64,000 bases of DNA from Chroococcus sp. FPU101 (lineage in GTDB: Bacteria > Cyanobacteriota > Cyanobacteriia > Cyanobacteriales > Microcystaceae): assembly GCF_017312365.1 (NCBI RefSeq), contig NZ_BLJI01000014.1, positions 48,206-112,205 on the forward strand. The letters run 5' to 3'. The notes below the pieces were generated by a model. That model ran no database searches, was not told the origin of the DNA, and saw nothing but the letters and a program-made list of their open reading frames with translations. Position 1 is the first letter of the stretch; each line of letters starts with the position of its first letter. A program made the translations under genes and the position numbers. Shown here in pieces: positions 19,270-28,530 of this stretch.

Positions 19270-19616
19270 ATCGACTTTTTGTAAATACCAGTACTTGAGC
19301 TGCTCTTACTGATAAAGATGATATGTATCATGCTTCTGCAATATTATACCAAGAAAAGATAGCAAAACAGTATCGATTACTAACCATTAACTACATTTTG
19401 GATGAATCATATACTTGATTGTTATTGAATATTGGTTATCGTCAAACAGTTAGCTTTAAAAGAAAACTAGATTTTTTAATACAGCAAGGAATACTTGAAG
19501 TTGTTTGGATCTCTGAAGAATTAGCCGAACAAGCTTGGCGAATCTTTGAACAATATAATATCGACAAGCAATGGTCTTTTACAGATTATATTTCCCATGT
19601 TATGATGCAACAATAA
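19266..19616 (+). pseudogene. Decayed PIN-domain (VapC-like) toxin
   Basis: 116 codons in one frame with two in-frame TGA codons (after LFVNTST and after LDESYT). The start resembles the PIN motif LFVDTSAWAAL, with the first catalytic Asp replaced by Asn and the Trp codon by TGA. The rest (TINYILDESYT, WRIFEQYNIDKQWSFTDYIS) is a recognisable PIN domain with Glu and Asp retained. The changes I can infer (D to N, W to stop, A to T, C to Y) are all G-to-A or C-to-T, i.e. a gene decaying without selection. The last 65 codons form an open frame but not a working toxin. Confidence 0.8.
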
Positions 19617-19711
19617 GAAATTAATAAAGCATTTATTTTTGACCATCATTTTTCATAGATGGGTTTTATCCGTCGTCTTTAAGCTTCAACTATTTTATTT
19701 ACATCGAAGAC

Positions 19712-20260
19712 TTACAATAAATCGTATTTTGCGAGTTTAGTTCTGCCACCTAAACAATAAATCCATAACCAATCAATGAGCCAGTGAATAAACGCAATTC
19801 CCCAAAATGATCCTGTTACTCGATAGGCAACGGTACAAGCTAAACCTAAAAGTCCTGCATAAGCTAAGAAAATGGGATCTAAAAATGTTGGATATCCAGG
19901 AGGGAATACTGTTAGGGCTAGAATAGGATGATAAAAAATAAATATCGCTAAAAAAATAATTGCTATCATCATCCATTGCATTTCGGGTATTTTTTCGGTG
20001 AAAGGATGAGGAAGTAAAATCACTCTAAATAGTAATTCTTCTGGGATAACAGGAATAATCAAAACACGAATCATACTAAGTATTTTTTTAGCCCATCCTT
20101 TAGGTAGAGGTGTAATTGTTAAACATCTTGTTTTTAAACCAATGGGAATCGAAATAGCTGCATAAATCAATAATATGCCTGCAATAATAAGCCAGCCTTT
20201 GATATCTACTCCAGTAGTAATAGCTGCTGTAATCCGATTAATTATGGTTTGTATTAGCAT
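19712..20260 (-). CDS. CPBP family intramembrane protease
   Basis: 182 residues with about five membrane helices. The family motifs are present: EELLFR near residue 76 (EExxxR), FYHPI near 110 and HWLIDW near 160, which supply the glutamate and histidines of the CPBP/Rce1-like intramembrane active site. Relatives range from CAAX-type proteases to bacteriocin self-immunity proteins; the sequence alone does not tell the substrate. It is monocistronic. Confidence 0.83.
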   Translation of the reverse strand: MLIQTIINRITAAITTGVDIKGWLIIAGILLIYAAISIPIGLKTRCLTITPLPKGWAKKILSMIRVLIIPVIPEELLFRVILLPHPFTEKIPEMQWMMIAIIFLAIFIFYHPILALTVFPPGYPTFLDPIFLAYAGLLGLACTVAYRVTGSFWGIAFIHWLIDWLWIYCLGGRTKLAKYDLL

Positions 20261-20394
20261 TAGTTTATTAAACGTGATAGTAGCCTATAATTTCAAACTG
20301 TCTAAAGGTTTAAAGTAATTTTTTGGCGATTTAGATGATTTAATCCTCAGTATATTTTAATCTACTTTTTTGTTGAAAATCCAAAATTCATTTC

Positions 20395-21618
20395 CTAAGA
20401 GTTAGGCTTTTGGCTAAATAATTTGAAATACCAAGAAACAAAAAACTCTTTTATTGGAAACGCAATAAAGGTAATAGGATTGATTGTAACGATTATATTG
20501 CGGAAATCGGCTTTAGCTTGTTTAATAATTTGTTGAGCAACCCAATCAGCCGACATGACACCAATGGGATTAAGATTACTTTTAAAGGGGCCAAGAATTA
20601 GTTTACGAACGACACAGGGCGCATCTAGACGACGTAGGGTAATCAGATCTCCTATTGTTCTTTTACTGAGTTCATATAAGGGACTCAATGCGGGGTTCAC
20701 TTCTGCTTCGGATGTATTCACCCACACTTCTTTACAGGCAATATCTTTGTTAGTGCGAACCGTTGCAAAAAAGAGTTCCATTAATCTCCAACAAGAAAAG
20801 GCGTTAATTTCATAGGATTGAAGAATGGCTTCTGGGGTTCTTGCGCCATGAACGTTGGTACCATGATTAATAATCAGAATATCAACCGTTTCTAAAAGTT
20901 GACTCAGTTCGTTTTCTTGTCCAACTTGCCAAGTAATGGTTTTAATGGGTTGTTGTTGTCCATTAATATCTAGGGTAATAGGTTCATTTTTAGAAGATAA
21001 AGCAATTACTTTAGCACCTGAGCAATCTAAATGTTTGAGTAATGCTAGTCCTAGTGTTCCCGATGCACCTGTAATAGCGATCGTTTTTCCTTTGAGTGAT
21101 AATGCGGTTCCCAAAATTTTATCAACCAGTGCGAATGTACCACTATAATATGCTTTTTGGTCATCAAAATGATGTCGCCAATGATAGGTACGATTAATAA
21201 ACCATTCTGCGGGAAGACTTTCAAATTGACCAGGACGATGAGTAATATCTGTTAATTCATCAATACCAGAAACCCCTAAACCTCGAAAAACCGCACAAAC
21301 CAGAAAAAAGGCTGTATAAAGTGATCCGACACTCGTCACCCAAAAAAACGGCCAGTTAAATAAATAACCCACCCACAAAGGAACAAAGCTTAAGAGTAAC
21401 ATCACCAGTGCTTCAGGGACATCATTATACCAATGGGCTTGGCGATAAATTTCTTCACTTGCGGCGGTTAAGTCGGGACGAAACACCTTATGATGCCAAA
21501 CATGAAGACGATATAAGGGTGTCCAATAATGTGAAAGAGCGTGATAACTATCTCTAATGATTTCTACCCAAAGAATCGAAGCGAGAATCAACCCTGATAT
21601 GATTGCGATCGTTAACAT
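20395..21618 (-). CDS. Fusion of sterol-desaturase-like and short-chain dehydrogenase domains
   Basis: 407 residues. The N-terminal 180 residues have membrane helices and His clusters of the fatty-acid hydroxylase/sterol desaturase family (HALSHYW, HVWHHKVF, HWRHHFD). The C-terminal part is an SDR with TGASGTLG near 188 and the catalytic pair YELSK near 325. This bifunctional architecture is common in cyanobacteria and is annotated 'bifunctional sterol desaturase/short chain dehydrogenase'; its substrate is unknown to me. No sterol pathway is visible here. An aliphatic or lipid substrate is only inferred. Confidence 0.82.
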   Translation of the reverse strand: MLTIAIISGLILASILWVEIIRDSYHALSHYWTPLYRLHVWHHKVFRPDLTAASEEIYRQAHWYNDVPEALVMLLLSFVPLWVGYLFNWPFFWVTSVGSLYTAFFLVCAVFRGLGVSGIDELTDITHRPGQFESLPAEWFINRTYHWRHHFDDQKAYYSGTFALVDKILGTALSLKGKTIAITGASGTLGLALLKHLDCSGAKVIALSSKNEPITLDINGQQQPIKTITWQVGQENELSQLLETVDILIINHGTNVHGARTPEAILQSYEINAFSCWRLMELFFATVRTNKDIACKEVWVNTSEAEVNPALSPLYELSKRTIGDLITLRRLDAPCVVRKLILGPFKSNLNPIGVMSADWVAQQIIKQAKADFRNIIVTINPITFIAFPIKEFFVSWYFKLFSQKPNS

Positions 21619-21808
21619 TATTTATTCCTATCGTTTTTTGTATAAAAATTACTTTAGTTTTGAGATTAACTTCTCATATTATGGATATCTATCTTATTTT
21701 TACCTAAATCACGCCCAAAGTCTCTTCTAGGTACTGTAACGGCATTAGCTAAAATAGGAAAATAAAAACTTGAGCCAAAATCACAGTGAAAACGAACTCT
21801 AAATCATT

Positions 21809-23239
21809 ATGACAAAAAACTATTGGTCAGACGACGAATCTGCCTCCGAACTCGATCCCATTAGCTCTCTACTATCAGAATGGACAGATCCAGAAGAAGA
21901 TGAAGAGGAGTTTAGAAGTGATTTTTTTCAGGGTTTAGCAGGACGTAGACAAAAAGCCGCTTTTGTGCTAATAGCGATTTGGACTGTGATCATCGGACTA
22001 CATTTAGTAAATTGGGGAAGTTGGGTAATCTTAACGTTAACCACAGTGTTAGCCATTCATGCACTTAGGATCATGTTCGCGCAACCCGAAGCAACTCTCA
22101 TTCCTCTATCAGATGAAGCTTTAACAACAGCCCCTCATGTGTCTCTGATTGTAGCTGCTAAAAATGAAGAAGCGGTCATTAGTCGTTTAGTGACTACATT
22201 GTGTAATCTAGATTATCCCCTAAATAAATATGATGTGTGGATCATCGATGATTACAGCACAGATCAAACACCAGTAATTTTAGATCAATTGGCGGAACAA
22301 TATCCGCAGTTAAATGTCATTCATCGCCCAGCAAATGCAGGTGGCGGAAAGTCGGGCGCATTAAATCAAGTATTAAAACTGACCAAAGGCGATATTATCG
22401 GTGTTTTTGATGCAGATGCTCATGTTTCGGCTGATATGCTCAAAAGTGTCGTTGCTATGTTTGAAGCGTCAGAAATGGGTGCTATTCAAGTTCGTAAAGC
22501 CATCACCAACGATGAGGTCAATTTTTGGACAAAAGGACAAAAGGCAGAAATGGCTGTAGATAGCTACTACCAACAACAACGGATCGCAATTGGTGGTATG
22601 GGTGAACTACGGGGCAATGGTCAGTTTGTGCGTCGCAAGGCTTTAGAAAGTTGTGGTGGTTGGAATGAGCAAACCATTACTGATGATTTAGATTTAACAA
22701 TTAGGTTACATTTAGATGATTGGAAAATTGGGATTTTAATGACTCCTGCTGTCGGGGAAGAAGGGGTGACAAATGCGATCGCACTATGGCATCAGCGTAA
22801 CCGTTGGGCAGAAGGCGGCTATCAGAGATATATGGACTATTGGCGATGGATGATTAATGCACCCATGGGACTCAAGAAAAAAGTCGATTTACTCTTTTTC
22901 TTCTTCCTACAATATATCCTACCGACGGCTGCGGTTCCAGATCTATTAATGGTTGTAACACGTCATCATGCACCGTTGCTAACTCCCATTACAGGGTTAA
23001 TCTTTTTCTTGTCATTTTGGGGAATGTCCACTGGACTAAGACGTATCAACTCTGAAGAAAAGTTAAGTTTTGCTAATTTTATTAATATTGCTTGGGCGAC
23101 CTTAAAAGGTACTGTTTATATGATGCACTGGTTTGTGATTATTCCTAGTATTACGGCGCGGATGTCGGTTCGACCCAAGCGATTAAAATGGGTTAAAACA
23201 GTACATCAAGGTACTAGCCAAGAAAATTTTGAATTCTAA
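21809..23239 (+). CDS. mgdA: Beta-monoglucosyldiacylglycerol synthase (GT2)
   Basis: 476 residues. A glycosyltransferase family 2 domain (about 110-340) carries DDYSTDQT, DAD, TDDLDLTIRL and the QRNRWAEGG motif (QxxRW) of processive enzymes. Membrane helices lie before it (about 45-85) and after it (about 355-430). Length and sequence match Synechocystis Sll1377, which transfers glucose from UDP-glucose to diacylglycerol, the first step of cyanobacterial galactolipid synthesis. The acidic N-terminus (DPEEDEEEF) is normal for the family. It is 56 bases upstream of ycf3. Confidence 0.9.
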   Translation: MTKNYWSDDESASELDPISSLLSEWTDPEEDEEEFRSDFFQGLAGRRQKAAFVLIAIWTVIIGLHLVNWGSWVILTLTTVLAIHALRIMFAQPEATLIPLSDEALTTAPHVSLIVAAKNEEAVISRLVTTLCNLDYPLNKYDVWIIDDYSTDQTPVILDQLAEQYPQLNVIHRPANAGGGKSGALNQVLKLTKGDIIGVFDADAHVSADMLKSVVAMFEASEMGAIQVRKAITNDEVNFWTKGQKAEMAVDSYYQQQRIAIGGMGELRGNGQFVRRKALESCGGWNEQTITDDLDLTIRLHLDDWKIGILMTPAVGEEGVTNAIALWHQRNRWAEGGYQRYMDYWRWMINAPMGLKKKVDLLFFFFLQYILPTAAVPDLLMVVTRHHAPLLTPITGLIFFLSFWGMSTGLRRINSEEKLSFANFINIAWATLKGTVYMMHWFVIIPSITARMSVRPKRLKWVKTVHQGTSQENFEF

Positions 23240-23295
23240 GGACTCGAAAACACGTTACGATTTTAAAAGTTAGTAATCCTCTTTGATGCCGTACT

Positions 23296-23817
23296 ATGCC
23301 ACGAACTCAACGCAACGATAATTTTATCGACAAATCTTTTACAGTAATGGCAGACATTATCCTAAAAGCTCTGCCAGTCAATAAAAGAGCAAAAGAAGCA
23401 TTTGTTTACTATCGTGATGGAATGTCTGCTCAAGCTGACGGGGAATATGCAGAAGCGTTAGATAACTATTATGAAGCTCTCAAACTAGAAGATGATGCCA
23501 ACGATCGCAGTTACATTTTATTCAATATTGGGCTAATTCACGCGAGTAACGGTGAACACGAAAAAGCTCTAGAATATTATGAGCAAGCGGCGGAACTCAA
23601 TCCGACCTATAGTTCTGCTTTTAATAATATTGCGGTGATCTACCATTATCAAGGGGAAAGAGCCAAAGAAACTGGACAAGTTGAAGAAGCAGAAGCCCTC
23701 TTTGACAAAGCCGCAGAGTATTGGAAACAAGCAGTACGTCTTGCACCGAATAACTATCTAGAAGCCCAAAACTGGCTCAAAATAACTGGACGTTCTGAAA
23801 TGGATGTCTATTTCTAA
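23296..23817 (+). CDS. ycf3: Photosystem I assembly protein Ycf3
   Basis: 173 residues, [20 protein letters not shown] at the start, then three tetratricopeptide repeats (about 35-70, 72-105, 120-155). It matches plastid and cyanobacterial Ycf3 over its whole length. Ycf3 is a thylakoid-associated chaperone for PsaA/PsaB assembly. Placed directly after mgdA, so lipid synthesis and photosystem I assembly genes may share a transcript. Confidence 0.97.
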   Translation: MPRTQRNDNFIDKSFTVMADIILKALPVNKRAKEAFVYYRDGMSAQADGEYAEALDNYYEALKLEDDANDRSYILFNIGLIHASNGEHEKALEYYEQAAELNPTYSSAFNNIAVIYHYQGERAKETGQVEEAEALFDKAAEYWKQAVRLAPNNYLEAQNWLKITGRSEMDVYF

Positions 23818-23833
23818 AAAATGTAGGGACATG

Positions 23834-23891
23834 GTTATCAGTAATCAGCAAACAGTAAGAAAAAATTTACTGATAACTGATGACTGATAAC
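23834..23891. repeat. Intergenic inverted repeat
   Basis: GTTATCAGTAATCAG (23834-23848) pairs with CTGATGACTGATAAC (23877-23891), one mismatch. A further ACTGATAACTG sits just before the right arm. This 'TTATCAGTAATCAG' type recurs between genes in many cyanobacterial genomes. Confidence 0.6.
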
Positions 23892-23939
23892 TGTAAAAAC
23901 CCTTCTCCATTCGCTATTTCACATAAGATATATTTCAAC

Positions 23940-24236
23940 ATGATTGATCGAGAACAAGTTAGAAAAATCGCCCATCTTGCCCGTTTAGATATTACCAGCG
24001 AAGAAGAAGAACAATTTGCATCTCAACTAAGTAGCATTCTCGAATATGCTGAACAGTTAAGCGAATTAGATACAACAGACGTACCACCGACAACACGAGC
24101 AATTGAATTAAGTAATATTACTCGTCCTGATACGACTTTTCCCTATGGTAATAGAGAAGCGTTACTGAATGAATCTCCAGAACCAGAAGGCGATTTTTTT
24201 AAAGTCCCTCAAATTTTAAGCACTGACGAAGCGTAA
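23940..24236 (+). CDS. gatC: Asp-tRNA(Asn)/Glu-tRNA(Gln) amidotransferase subunit C
   Basis: 98 residues from the ATG at 23940 ([16 protein letters not shown]), the standard GatC start; an in-frame ATG 20 codons upstream lies in repeat DNA and is unlikely. It contains the conserved AHLARL and [15 protein letters not shown]. GatC holds GatA and GatB together in the enzyme that amidates misacylated Glu-tRNA(Gln), required in cyanobacteria, which lack glutaminyl-tRNA synthetase. gatA and gatB are not in the window. Confidence 0.95.
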   Translation: MIDREQVRKIAHLARLDITSEEEEQFASQLSSILEYAEQLSELDTTDVPPTTRAIELSNITRPDTTFPYGNREALLNESPEPEGDFFKVPQILSTDEA

Positions 24237-24243
24237 TTAATAC

Positions 24244-24275
24244 AGGTGGGCTATGTCTCACCTCAATTAATTTTT
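24244..24275 (+). terminator. Terminator between gatC and DUF29 gene
   Basis: AGGTGGG (24244-24250) pairs with CTCACCT (24257-24263), one G-T pair, followed by a T-rich stretch. It lies between two convergent genes and may serve both. Confidence 0.55.
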
Positions 24276-24750
24276 ATTCGGGGAAAAAATTGAAATTCAT
24301 GATATCTTCAGGAGTATAAGGGCATTTTTCAGGAAAGGTTGTAGTAGGTAAATCTGTTTTAATCATCGCCTGTCTTCTGGCTTTAAGATAAATTAAATCT
24401 ATTTTTTCTAAAAAGTAATTATATAAAGTTCTCGACTCGAATAAAGTTTCTAATTCATTTCTGAAATTAGTAATTTCTCCTCGCCATTCCCTTGCACAAT
24501 AAGCTTTTTCTTGTGTCCAATATTGATAAATTAGCAAATGTAGCAAAAGTTGTCTAAGATAACTATCCACTTTATGACGCTGTTCTATTCCCAAAGATTC
24601 GACCTCCTCAATTAAATGTTCTAAATCTAGATGGTCAAAATCTTTAGATTTTAGTTGATTAGTTGTTGCTTCTATCCACAACATATAATCTTGTTCATAA
24701 AGCTGTTTGGTTTCCCCTTTTTTTAAATTAATTAAATTTTGATAATTCAT
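24274..24750 (-). CDS. DUF29 family protein
   Basis: 158 residues from the ATG at 24750. A perfect AGGAGGTGAT sits 12 bases upstream; the longer frame would begin with the GTG inside that Shine-Dalgarno sequence and is rejected. It is helical with the DUF29 pattern YEQDYMLWIEAT, LDLEHLIEEVESLG and LLLHLLIYQYW. DUF29 genes are multicopy in cyanobacteria and tend to move; function unknown. Confidence 0.85.
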   Translation of the reverse strand: MNYQNLINLKKGETKQLYEQDYMLWIEATTNQLKSKDFDHLDLEHLIEEVESLGIEQRHKVDSYLRQLLLHLLIYQYWTQEKAYCAREWRGEITNFRNELETLFESRTLYNYFLEKIDLIYLKARRQAMIKTDLPTTTFPEKCPYTPEDIMNFNFFPE

Positions 24751-24795
24751 CAAATTAATCACCTCCTTTTAAAAATATTAAACCTCAAAAAAATC

Positions 24796-25806
24796 TTACA
24801 AAGCCATTTGCTGCAAGTTTTTACGAGGATCATAAGAGCGATTAGCCCGAATTTTTTCGTATAATTCTTTTTCAACTTGGCTTAAATCTTTGGGTGTATC
24901 AATCATAATTTTGACTAATTGATCACTTTTGCTACCTTGAGCATTTGGCCAACCTTTGCCCCGCAGACGAAGAGATTGACCTGATCTAATCCCCGATGGT
25001 ATTTTCATCGTAACCATACCATCAGGAGTCGGAACCTCGATTAATCCGCCTAAAACTGCTTCATCTGGCGTAATAGGCACTTCACAGACTAAATTATCGC
25101 CGTCAAACTGATAGAAAGGATGAGCATCTAATTCGATTTTAAGGTACAAATCGCCTCTTTGTTGCGTTTGAGGATTGCTTTGCCCTTTGCCCTTCACTTT
25201 TAGACGACTTCCCGTTTTGACCCCTGCTGGAATACGAATATCAATAGTTTCAGTCCCGATACTAATACGTTTTTGGACACCTCGATAAGCTTCTGACAAG
25301 TTTAAACGAAGTACTGCTTCTCTATCTAATTGGGTAGTTGATTGGGGATTAGTGCCAAAGCCTGCCGCAAAATCATTAAAATTACTATAATCGCTAAAAC
25401 CAGTTCTACCACCTGTAGAAGTTCGATAGTTTCCTGTTCCCGTAGCCCCTGGTGTCGCAAAACGGCCTAGCAGTTCATTGATAAAATCTTCAAAACTACG
25501 ATACTGACTAAAATCAAAACCACCGACATCAACGCCTACACCAGGATAGCCGCCACCTGTTTGACTAGCTTGCTTCCAATATTGCCCAAATTGGTCGTAT
25601 TTCTGGCGTTTTTCAGTATCCGACAAAACTTCGTAGGCTTCACTAATTTCTTTGAAGCGTTCCTCTGCTGCTTTGTCTCCCGGGTTACGATCGGGATGAT
25701 ACTTTACAGCCAATTTACGGAAGGCTTTTTTGATTTCATCATTACTAGAATTTTTGTTGACCCCTAAAACAGCATAATAATCTTTAAAGTCAGTAGTCGA
25801 AGCCAT
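24796..25806 (-). CDS. DnaJ-class co-chaperone without zinc finger (type II)
   Basis: 336 residues. J domain (about 8-73) with [11 protein letters not shown] holding the HPD motif that activates DnaK; a Gly/Phe-rich linker (about 80-160, [15 protein letters not shown]); two C-terminal substrate-binding domains with [21 protein letters not shown]. No CxxCxGxG zinc-finger repeats, so type II, CbpA-like. Probably binds unfolded clients and delivers them to DnaK. Confidence 0.92.
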   Translation of the reverse strand: MASTTDFKDYYAVLGVNKNSSNDEIKKAFRKLAVKYHPDRNPGDKAAEERFKEISEAYEVLSDTEKRQKYDQFGQYWKQASQTGGGYPGVGVDVGGFDFSQYRSFEDFINELLGRFATPGATGTGNYRTSTGGRTGFSDYSNFNDFAAGFGTNPQSTTQLDREAVLRLNLSEAYRGVQKRISIGTETIDIRIPAGVKTGSRLKVKGKGQSNPQTQQRGDLYLKIELDAHPFYQFDGDNLVCEVPITPDEAVLGGLIEVPTPDGMVTMKIPSGIRSGQSLRLRGKGWPNAQGSKSDQLVKIMIDTPKDLSQVEKELYEKIRANRSYDPRKNLQQMAL

Positions 25807-25904
25807 ATGATCGTTGTCCCCTAGATAAGATTACACTACTCCTTAATCTAGATTAACAAAACTTTTCAAGAAACAAATGGTACGGTTTCCCGTGCTAGTT
25901 GTAT

Positions 25905-27785
25905 CTATTCAACAGTAACGCTTTTGGCAAGGTTACGAGGTTGATCGACATCTAGACCTTTGCGGGCTGCGATATGATAGGCCAATAACTGTAGGGGAAT
26001 GACAGAAATGACGGGAGATAAGATCTCATCGACTTCAGGAACCGATAATAAGTTATCAAAAATATGAGAGGCTTCGAGATCGTTAATCGCCACAACTCCA
26101 ATGAGTCTAGCATCTCTAGCTTTTGCTTCTTGGGCATTGGAGAGAACTTTATCATAAACTAGACCTGGAAGTGCGATCGCAACAACGGGTACTTTAGAAT
26201 CAAGTAAGGCGATGGGGCCATGTTTCATTTCGCCTGCGGGATAACCTTCAGCATGAATATAACTAATTTCTTTGAGTTTTAAAGCACCTTCTAAGGCAAT
26301 GGGAAAATTAATCCCCCGTCCGAGAAAGATAAAATCTTGAGTATCGTTAAATTCATGGGCTAAATCTTCGATATATTTTTCTTGTTTTTCTAAAATGGTT
26401 TCAATTTGTCGCGGTAATTGATGCAACCCTTCAATGAGTAAAGCAATTTTTTCTAAGGGTAATGTTTGACGACGATAGGATAAATCGAGGGCTAATAAAT
26501 AAAATCCGATTAATTGGGCAATAAAACTTTTAGTGGCAGCAACCCCAATTTCAATCCCTGCCTGTGTATTGATAATTTGCTCTACCATGTGAGCTAGGGT
26601 ACTTTCAGGACGATTCGTAATCCCTAATAAACGGGCTTTGTATTCCGATGGTAGGGCTAAACGTCGTTGTTTTTCGGTTTCGAGGGCAGCTATTGTATCG
26701 GCTGTTTCCCCAGACTGAGTGACACCAATGGTTAGAGTATTTGCCGTAATAGGAGAAGGGGCATAGCGAAATTCTGAGGAATATTGGACAACAGTGGGAA
26801 TATTAGCCAATTGTTCGATTAAATATTTACCGATTAAACTCGCGTGCCAACTGGTGCCACAAGCTAGAATTTGAATATGTTCGACATTATCTAACAAAGT
26901 GGATAAGCCTAAATTTATGGGGTTTAACTCAGGATTTTTCTCACCCCAAGTCGGATTAATATAAGCTTCTAAACAAGTCCGAATCACATTGGGTTGTTCA
27001 TGAATTTCTTTAATCATAAAATGACGGAAACCCTGTTTTTCTACTGTTGTCGGGTTCCAGTCCAAAGTACGAGGCGTTTTTTTGAGGCGTTTTCCCGCAA
27101 AGTTGTACACTTCGACCCCTAAGGGTGTTAAACGGGCAATTTCGCCGTTTTCCATTGATAAAACGGTGTGTGTGTGGGTCACTAAAGCCGTTACATCGGA
27201 GGCACAGAAAAATTCACCTTGACCCAAACCAATCACTAAAGGGGCTTGTTGACGTGCGATAATAATTTCATCGGGATAGTCTGCACTAATTACAGCGATC
27301 GCAAATGCACCTTCTAAGCGATGTACTGCTTCACGAACTGCGGTTAACAGTCCATCATCATCCGTATCTTGTTCCATTAAGTCTGCGATGAGATGGGGAA
27401 TAACTTCTGTATCGGTTTCGGATTGAAATTTGTATCCTTTGGCCAGAAGTTCTTCACGTAATACTTGATGATTTTCAATAATGCCATTTTGGACAACCGC
27501 AATACGTCCAGACATATCTTTGTGAGGGTGGGCGTTATGTTCTTCGGGTTTGCCATGAGTTGCCCAACGTGTGTGACCAATACCAATTTTAGCGGGATTA
27601 ACATCTTGTTCTAATTTTTCCCGAAGATTGTACAATTTTCCTTTAGCCCGTACACAGTGTATTTCACCTTCAAGTACAGTTGCAATCCCTGCCGAGTCAT
27701 ACCCACGATATTCTAAGCGTTCTAAACCACTGACTAGGATAGTAACGGCGGTTTGGGTTCCGATATAGCCAACAATTCCACACAT
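25905..27785 (-). CDS. glmS: Glutamine--fructose-6-phosphate aminotransferase
   Basis: 626 residues: N-terminal glutaminase with the catalytic Cys2 (MCGIVGYIG), HTRWATHGKP and NGIIENH; C-terminal double SIS isomerase domain with ACGTSWHAS, TQSGETADT and the ending NLAKSVTVE. Makes glucosamine-6-phosphate for peptidoglycan and lipopolysaccharide. The 41 bases between this ATG and the upstream DUF3172 stop leave no room for a glmS ribozyme. Same strand as DUF3172 gene, possible operon. Confidence 0.97.
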   Translation of the reverse strand: MCGIVGYIGTQTAVTILVSGLERLEYRGYDSAGIATVLEGEIHCVRAKGKLYNLREKLEQDVNPAKIGIGHTRWATHGKPEEHNAHPHKDMSGRIAVVQNGIIENHQVLREELLAKGYKFQSETDTEVIPHLIADLMEQDTDDDGLLTAVREAVHRLEGAFAIAVISADYPDEIIIARQQAPLVIGLGQGEFFCASDVTALVTHTHTVLSMENGEIARLTPLGVEVYNFAGKRLKKTPRTLDWNPTTVEKQGFRHFMIKEIHEQPNVIRTCLEAYINPTWGEKNPELNPINLGLSTLLDNVEHIQILACGTSWHASLIGKYLIEQLANIPTVVQYSSEFRYAPSPITANTLTIGVTQSGETADTIAALETEKQRRLALPSEYKARLLGITNRPESTLAHMVEQIINTQAGIEIGVAATKSFIAQLIGFYLLALDLSYRRQTLPLEKIALLIEGLHQLPRQIETILEKQEKYIEDLAHEFNDTQDFIFLGRGINFPIALEGALKLKEISYIHAEGYPAGEMKHGPIALLDSKVPVVAIALPGLVYDKVLSNAQEAKARDARLIGVVAINDLEASHIFDNLLSVPEVDEILSPVISVIPLQLLAYHIAARKGLDVDQPRNLAKSVTVE

Positions 27786-27826
27786 GGACTTTACTCAAAA
27801 AAATGGATAATGAGATTAGACTAATT

Positions 27827-28360
27827 TTAGAACTTATCGGTTTCTGGACGCGGGCCGACTGCTCCTGATGGCGTAACAAATAAGTTTCCTGCTGCTTCGT
27901 TTTGGTAGATGCAGTCGATTTTAGGTTTTCCTTCTAATGGCCCAGTAAACCCAAAGGTATTCATTCTATTTTTACAGTCTTGTACTTGGCGTGAGTCTAC
28001 CAGTTTTTGCTGTTCTAGGAGTGACCAGTTATTGCGTCTTAGCACACATCCAGGCTGCATGACGGGTTGAGTGACAAAGACATTAAAGGGGTTTAATGTA
28101 ATAAATACTCTGACATCCGTCACGATCGCACTTGAGCCAAATTGTACACATATTTCGGCATTTGGTGCGCTACGATCAATGACTTCTCTGGATGCTACGT
28201 TTTCTGGACTAAAATTCGCGGTTGAGTTAAAGACAAGCCCTGCACCAATCCCTAAGACAAAAATACCACCTAAAAGAGCGATCGTACCATAATTAAACTT
28301 CATGCCCGATGATTCAGCAGGAGTGCGCGACGGGGGATTATAGCGAGGTCTGCGGTTCAT
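27827..28360 (-). CDS. DUF3172 membrane-anchored protein
   Basis: 177 residues. A basic N-terminus (MNRRPRYNPPSRTP) leads to one transmembrane helix (about 26-48), then a soluble domain with ICVQFGSSAIVTDVRVFIT and cysteines at about 70, 104, 129 and 150. DUF3172 is conserved in cyanobacteria and plants; its function is not established. It precedes glmS by 41 bases on the same strand. Confidence 0.82.
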   Translation of the reverse strand: MNRRPRYNPPSRTPAESSGMKFNYGTIALLGGIFVLGIGAGLVFNSTANFSPENVASREVIDRSAPNAEICVQFGSSAIVTDVRVFITLNPFNVFVTQPVMQPGCVLRRNNWSLLEQQKLVDSRQVQDCKNRMNTFGFTGPLEGKPKIDCIYQNEAAGNLFVTPSGAVGPRPETDKF

Positions 28361-28530
28361 AAGTTAAGTTAAGTAAACACTGTATCTATGCTAACAATCT
28401 CTTCGTTATTCTTTGTTGGATCATTTTAGATCAGATACCCAATTAAATCGAGCTATCTTGCTCATAAATCATTGAAAGACTATGATATGATCTCGACTAA
28501 CTTAATAAAATTTTAAACATAAGTCAATTT

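Noticed and set aside
27786..27826. glmS ribozyme before glmS
   Set aside because: Only 41 bases separate the gene from its upstream neighbour, too short for the ribozyme, and no core motif is seen.
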